Shown here: piece by piece, positions 63,739-64,000 of the stretch
How positions within the stretch are numbered: the stretch's first letter is position 1
Layout of the letters: each line of letters opens with the position of its first letter
NCBI RefSeq assembly: GCF_013003915.1
Contig: NZ_JABAIV010000008.1
Span: forward strand, 172,949 to 236,948
Direction of reading: 5' to 3'
From: Telluria aromaticivorans
GTDB taxonomy: Bacteria > Pseudomonadota > Gammaproteobacteria > Burkholderiales > Burkholderiaceae_D
DNA: 64,000 nt
Position numbers and translations under genes: made by a program
Notes under the pieces: model-generated
Told to the model about the DNA's origin: nothing
Databases searched by the model: none
What the model saw: only the letters and a program-made list of their open reading frames with translations

Positions 63739-64000
63739 ATTTCAAGCATTTGCAAATGTTAGATCGTTGTTGAACTTTATCCGCTGCAGGTCGGGAACTC
63801 GAGGCCGTGGCCGTCCGCTTCCGACCTATTGTGTTGAAAAACTCTCTGGCAAGAGTGAGATCGGCGGGCTTGTACAGTAAGCTTTCCGAATTTAAGTACA
63901 AACTATACCTGCTGAAGCTGAGCTAGCTCGTCTTTAGGTTTCCGATATGCGCTAGTGGGGCTAGCTTCCTGGCCATTCGCCTTAGATTTTGCGCTACCGC
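63739..64000. other. AT-richer right edge, no supported gene
   Basis: 262 bases without a frame I can support. The sequence is distinctly less GC-rich than the rest of the window. A 67-codon minus frame (63698-63901) has no recognised similarity and overlaps the DUF6155-like gene. The edge may be the beginning of an accessory region that continues outside the window. Confidence 0.4.

Noticed and set aside
63698..63901. 67-codon minus frame at the right edge
   Set aside because: Overlaps the start of the DUF6155-like gene and shows no recognisable similarity or start signal.

Overview
The window is about 64 kb of GC-rich, gene-dense bacterial chromosome. It most resembles a Massilia/Telluria-group member of the Oxalobacteraceae (Burkholderiales). 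This is an inference from gene content: a type-B L31 (rpmE2) next to rho and trxA, a hut operon using the HutF/HutG route, an efflux operon in the order llpE-bpeE-bpeF-oprC, many signalling proteins, and REP elements with their own RAYT transposase. No phage, plasmid, CRISPR array or classical IS was seen.

Layout. 0-13.2 kb is housekeeping and stress: a partial SDR, a flavin reductase, msrA, an operon of a hemerythrin-PdxH fusion with cyclopropane fatty acid synthase, tcdA, an exported FKBP, cysK, a zinc-sensor/CDF-exporter pair, a large M16 protease, a metallophosphatase and pncC. 13.5-18.3 kb is a two-gene signalling operon: a histidine kinase overlapping a REC-PAS-GGDEF-EAL-REC protein. 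thiL and maeB follow. 22.2-26.5 kb is a compact GDP-D-rhamnose glycosylation cassette (gmd, rmd, two GT4 enzymes). 26.5-31.5 kb holds a RAYT gene between inverted REPs, then a REC-HD-GYP phosphodiesterase and an MHYT hybrid kinase ending in HPt. 31.7-39 kb has a solute-binding protein, tRNA-Leu(CAA), membrane proteins, rpmE2, rho, trxA and a lone receiver. 39-51 kb is histidine utilisation (hutC, then hutUHGFDI) interrupted by an ada-dioxygenase operon and an exported amidohydrolase. 51-53.3 kb has a GNAT, a DMT exporter and an Mpo1-like protein. 53.4-61.8 kb is a LysR-controlled RND efflux operon. The right end has a bacterial PH-domain protein, a deoxyinosine glycosylase and an AT-richer end with a DUF6155-like gene.

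How parts fit together. Histidine is degraded to glutamate and formate by HutH, HutU, HutI, HutF and HutG; a palindrome centred between the -35 and -10 of hutU is the likely HutC operator. Zinc homeostasis is an ArsR-family sensor with an SmtB-type alpha-5 site, a 10-6-10 palindrome and a CDF exporter. Cyclic-di-GMP turnover is encoded by two separate kinase/effector modules. The efflux locus matches the Burkholderia BpeT/llpE-BpeEF-OprC arrangement, but its lipase-like protein has lost the catalytic serine and histidine, and a leader with a short peptide and terminator-like hairpins precedes the pump genes.

The most interesting unexplained items are: the pseudo-hydrolase and leader of the efflux operon; the hemerythrin-PdxH fusion; a RAYT with a broken HUH motif whose flanking REPs supply the stop codons of both neighbouring genes; a 118-bp MITE-like repeat present twice; and a candidate small RNA after the hut operon.
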